A DNA stretch of 6,031 bases from NCBI GenBank assembly GCA_045537045.1, contig JAZSOS010000005.1:1-6031 (forward strand). Direction: 5' to 3'. Shown piece by piece: positions 5,921-6,031 of the stretch. Each line of letters opens with the position of its first letter. Within the stretch, counting starts at the first letter, position 1. The stretch is from SIG480 sp045537045. GTDB taxonomy: Bacteria > Bacillota > Clostridia > Oscillospirales > JAAYXM01. The notes beneath the pieces were generated by a model that saw only the letters and a list, made by a program, of their open reading frames with translations, was not told the DNA's origin and searched no databases. A program made the translations under genes and the position numbers.

Positions 5921-6031
5921 AAGGGAAAGCAAATAAGACGTGTTTGGGAGAGTGCCAATTAAGAGGGCGCATGGGGAAATTATTGTATTGACGCTGACGA
6001 ACAGCTAACTGTTTTTTGAAATCGTCGAACG
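5913..6031 (-). CDS. C-terminal end of a probable DDE transposase / integrase-core protein, N-terminus beyond window edge
   Basis: Reading inward on the minus strand from 6029 gives an open frame of 38 codons ending in TAA at 5913-5915. The peptide contains FKKQLAVRQRQYNN followed by FPMRPLNWHSPKHVL and a short tail. This fits the very C-terminus of rve-type transposases, where a YN...R.L...(T/S)P pattern closes the integrase core just after the last catalytic Glu. The exact insertion-sequence family (IS3-, IS30- or IS481-like) cannot be decided from so few residues. Other frames on this strand are stopped early. No start lies inside the window, so the gene is truncated only by the edge as far as can be seen. 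Whether the full gene is intact is unknown. Confidence 0.6.
   Translation of the reverse strand, partial: FDDFKKQLAVRQRQYNNFPMRPLNWHSPKHVLFAFPYV

Larger units (their letters stand above)
5893..6031 (-). mobile_element. Possible end of an insertion sequence
   Basis: The transposase-like frame stops at 5913. Insertion-sequence ends usually lie a few tens of bases beyond the transposase stop. TGTAGGTTTG beginning at 5893 starts with TG, as many terminal repeats do, so the element may end there. The other end is outside the window, so neither the inverted repeat nor a target-site duplication can be checked. The boundary is a guess. Confidence 0.3.

Noticed and set aside
1..6031. A defence island, toxin-antitoxin pair or CRISPR array
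   Set aside because: No repeat-spacer pattern, small paired frames or defence nuclease/helicase domains are seen; the genes are ordinary transport, surface and nuclease functions plus a transposase edge.

Overview
The window looks like chromosomal DNA of a low-to-mid GC Gram-positive bacterium, most likely class Clostridia (a gut-type Firmicute). The support is a MATE exporter of Clostridial type, an AGCS sodium:amino-acid symporter, a secreted protein joining a copper-amine-oxidase-N-like stalk to a NodB domain, purine-rich Shine-Dalgarno sites, GTG and TTG starts, and sigma-A-type promoters. No species can be named. There is no rRNA, tRNA or CRISPR array.

Layout from left to right: (1) 1-1051, minus strand, a MATE-family efflux transporter whose C-terminus runs off the left edge. 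(2) 1106-2455, minus strand, a complete AGCS-family sodium:alanine/glycine symporter. (3) 2586-3761, plus strand, a secreted protein with a stalk domain and a degenerate polysaccharide-deacetylase (NodB) domain whose catalytic residues are largely replaced. (4) A hairpin at 3778-3810, probably a bidirectional terminator for the convergent genes on either side. (5) 3859-4755, minus strand, a stand-alone 2-oxoacid-dehydrogenase E2-like acyltransferase with Glu in place of the catalytic His. (6) 4832-5842, minus strand, a DEDDh 3'-5' exonuclease with a possible zinc site and a very basic tail. (7) 5913-6031, minus strand, the last codons of a probable DDE transposase (integrase core) entering from the right edge, with a possible insertion-sequence end just beyond its stop.

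The genes do not form an obvious pathway. Two sit close behind a same-strand neighbour, yet each has a good sigma-A promoter of its own whose -35 box lies in the last codons of the upstream gene (MATE inside the symporter, acyltransferase inside the exonuclease). The region therefore reads as a row of separately transcribed housekeeping and transport genes rather than an operon. The points most worth a second look are the two conserved-fold proteins with missing catalytic residues, the perfect palindrome placed exactly at the predicted transcription start of the acyltransferase gene, and the transposase remnant whose end may supply a promoter to the exonuclease gene. I see no complete undescribed multi-gene system.
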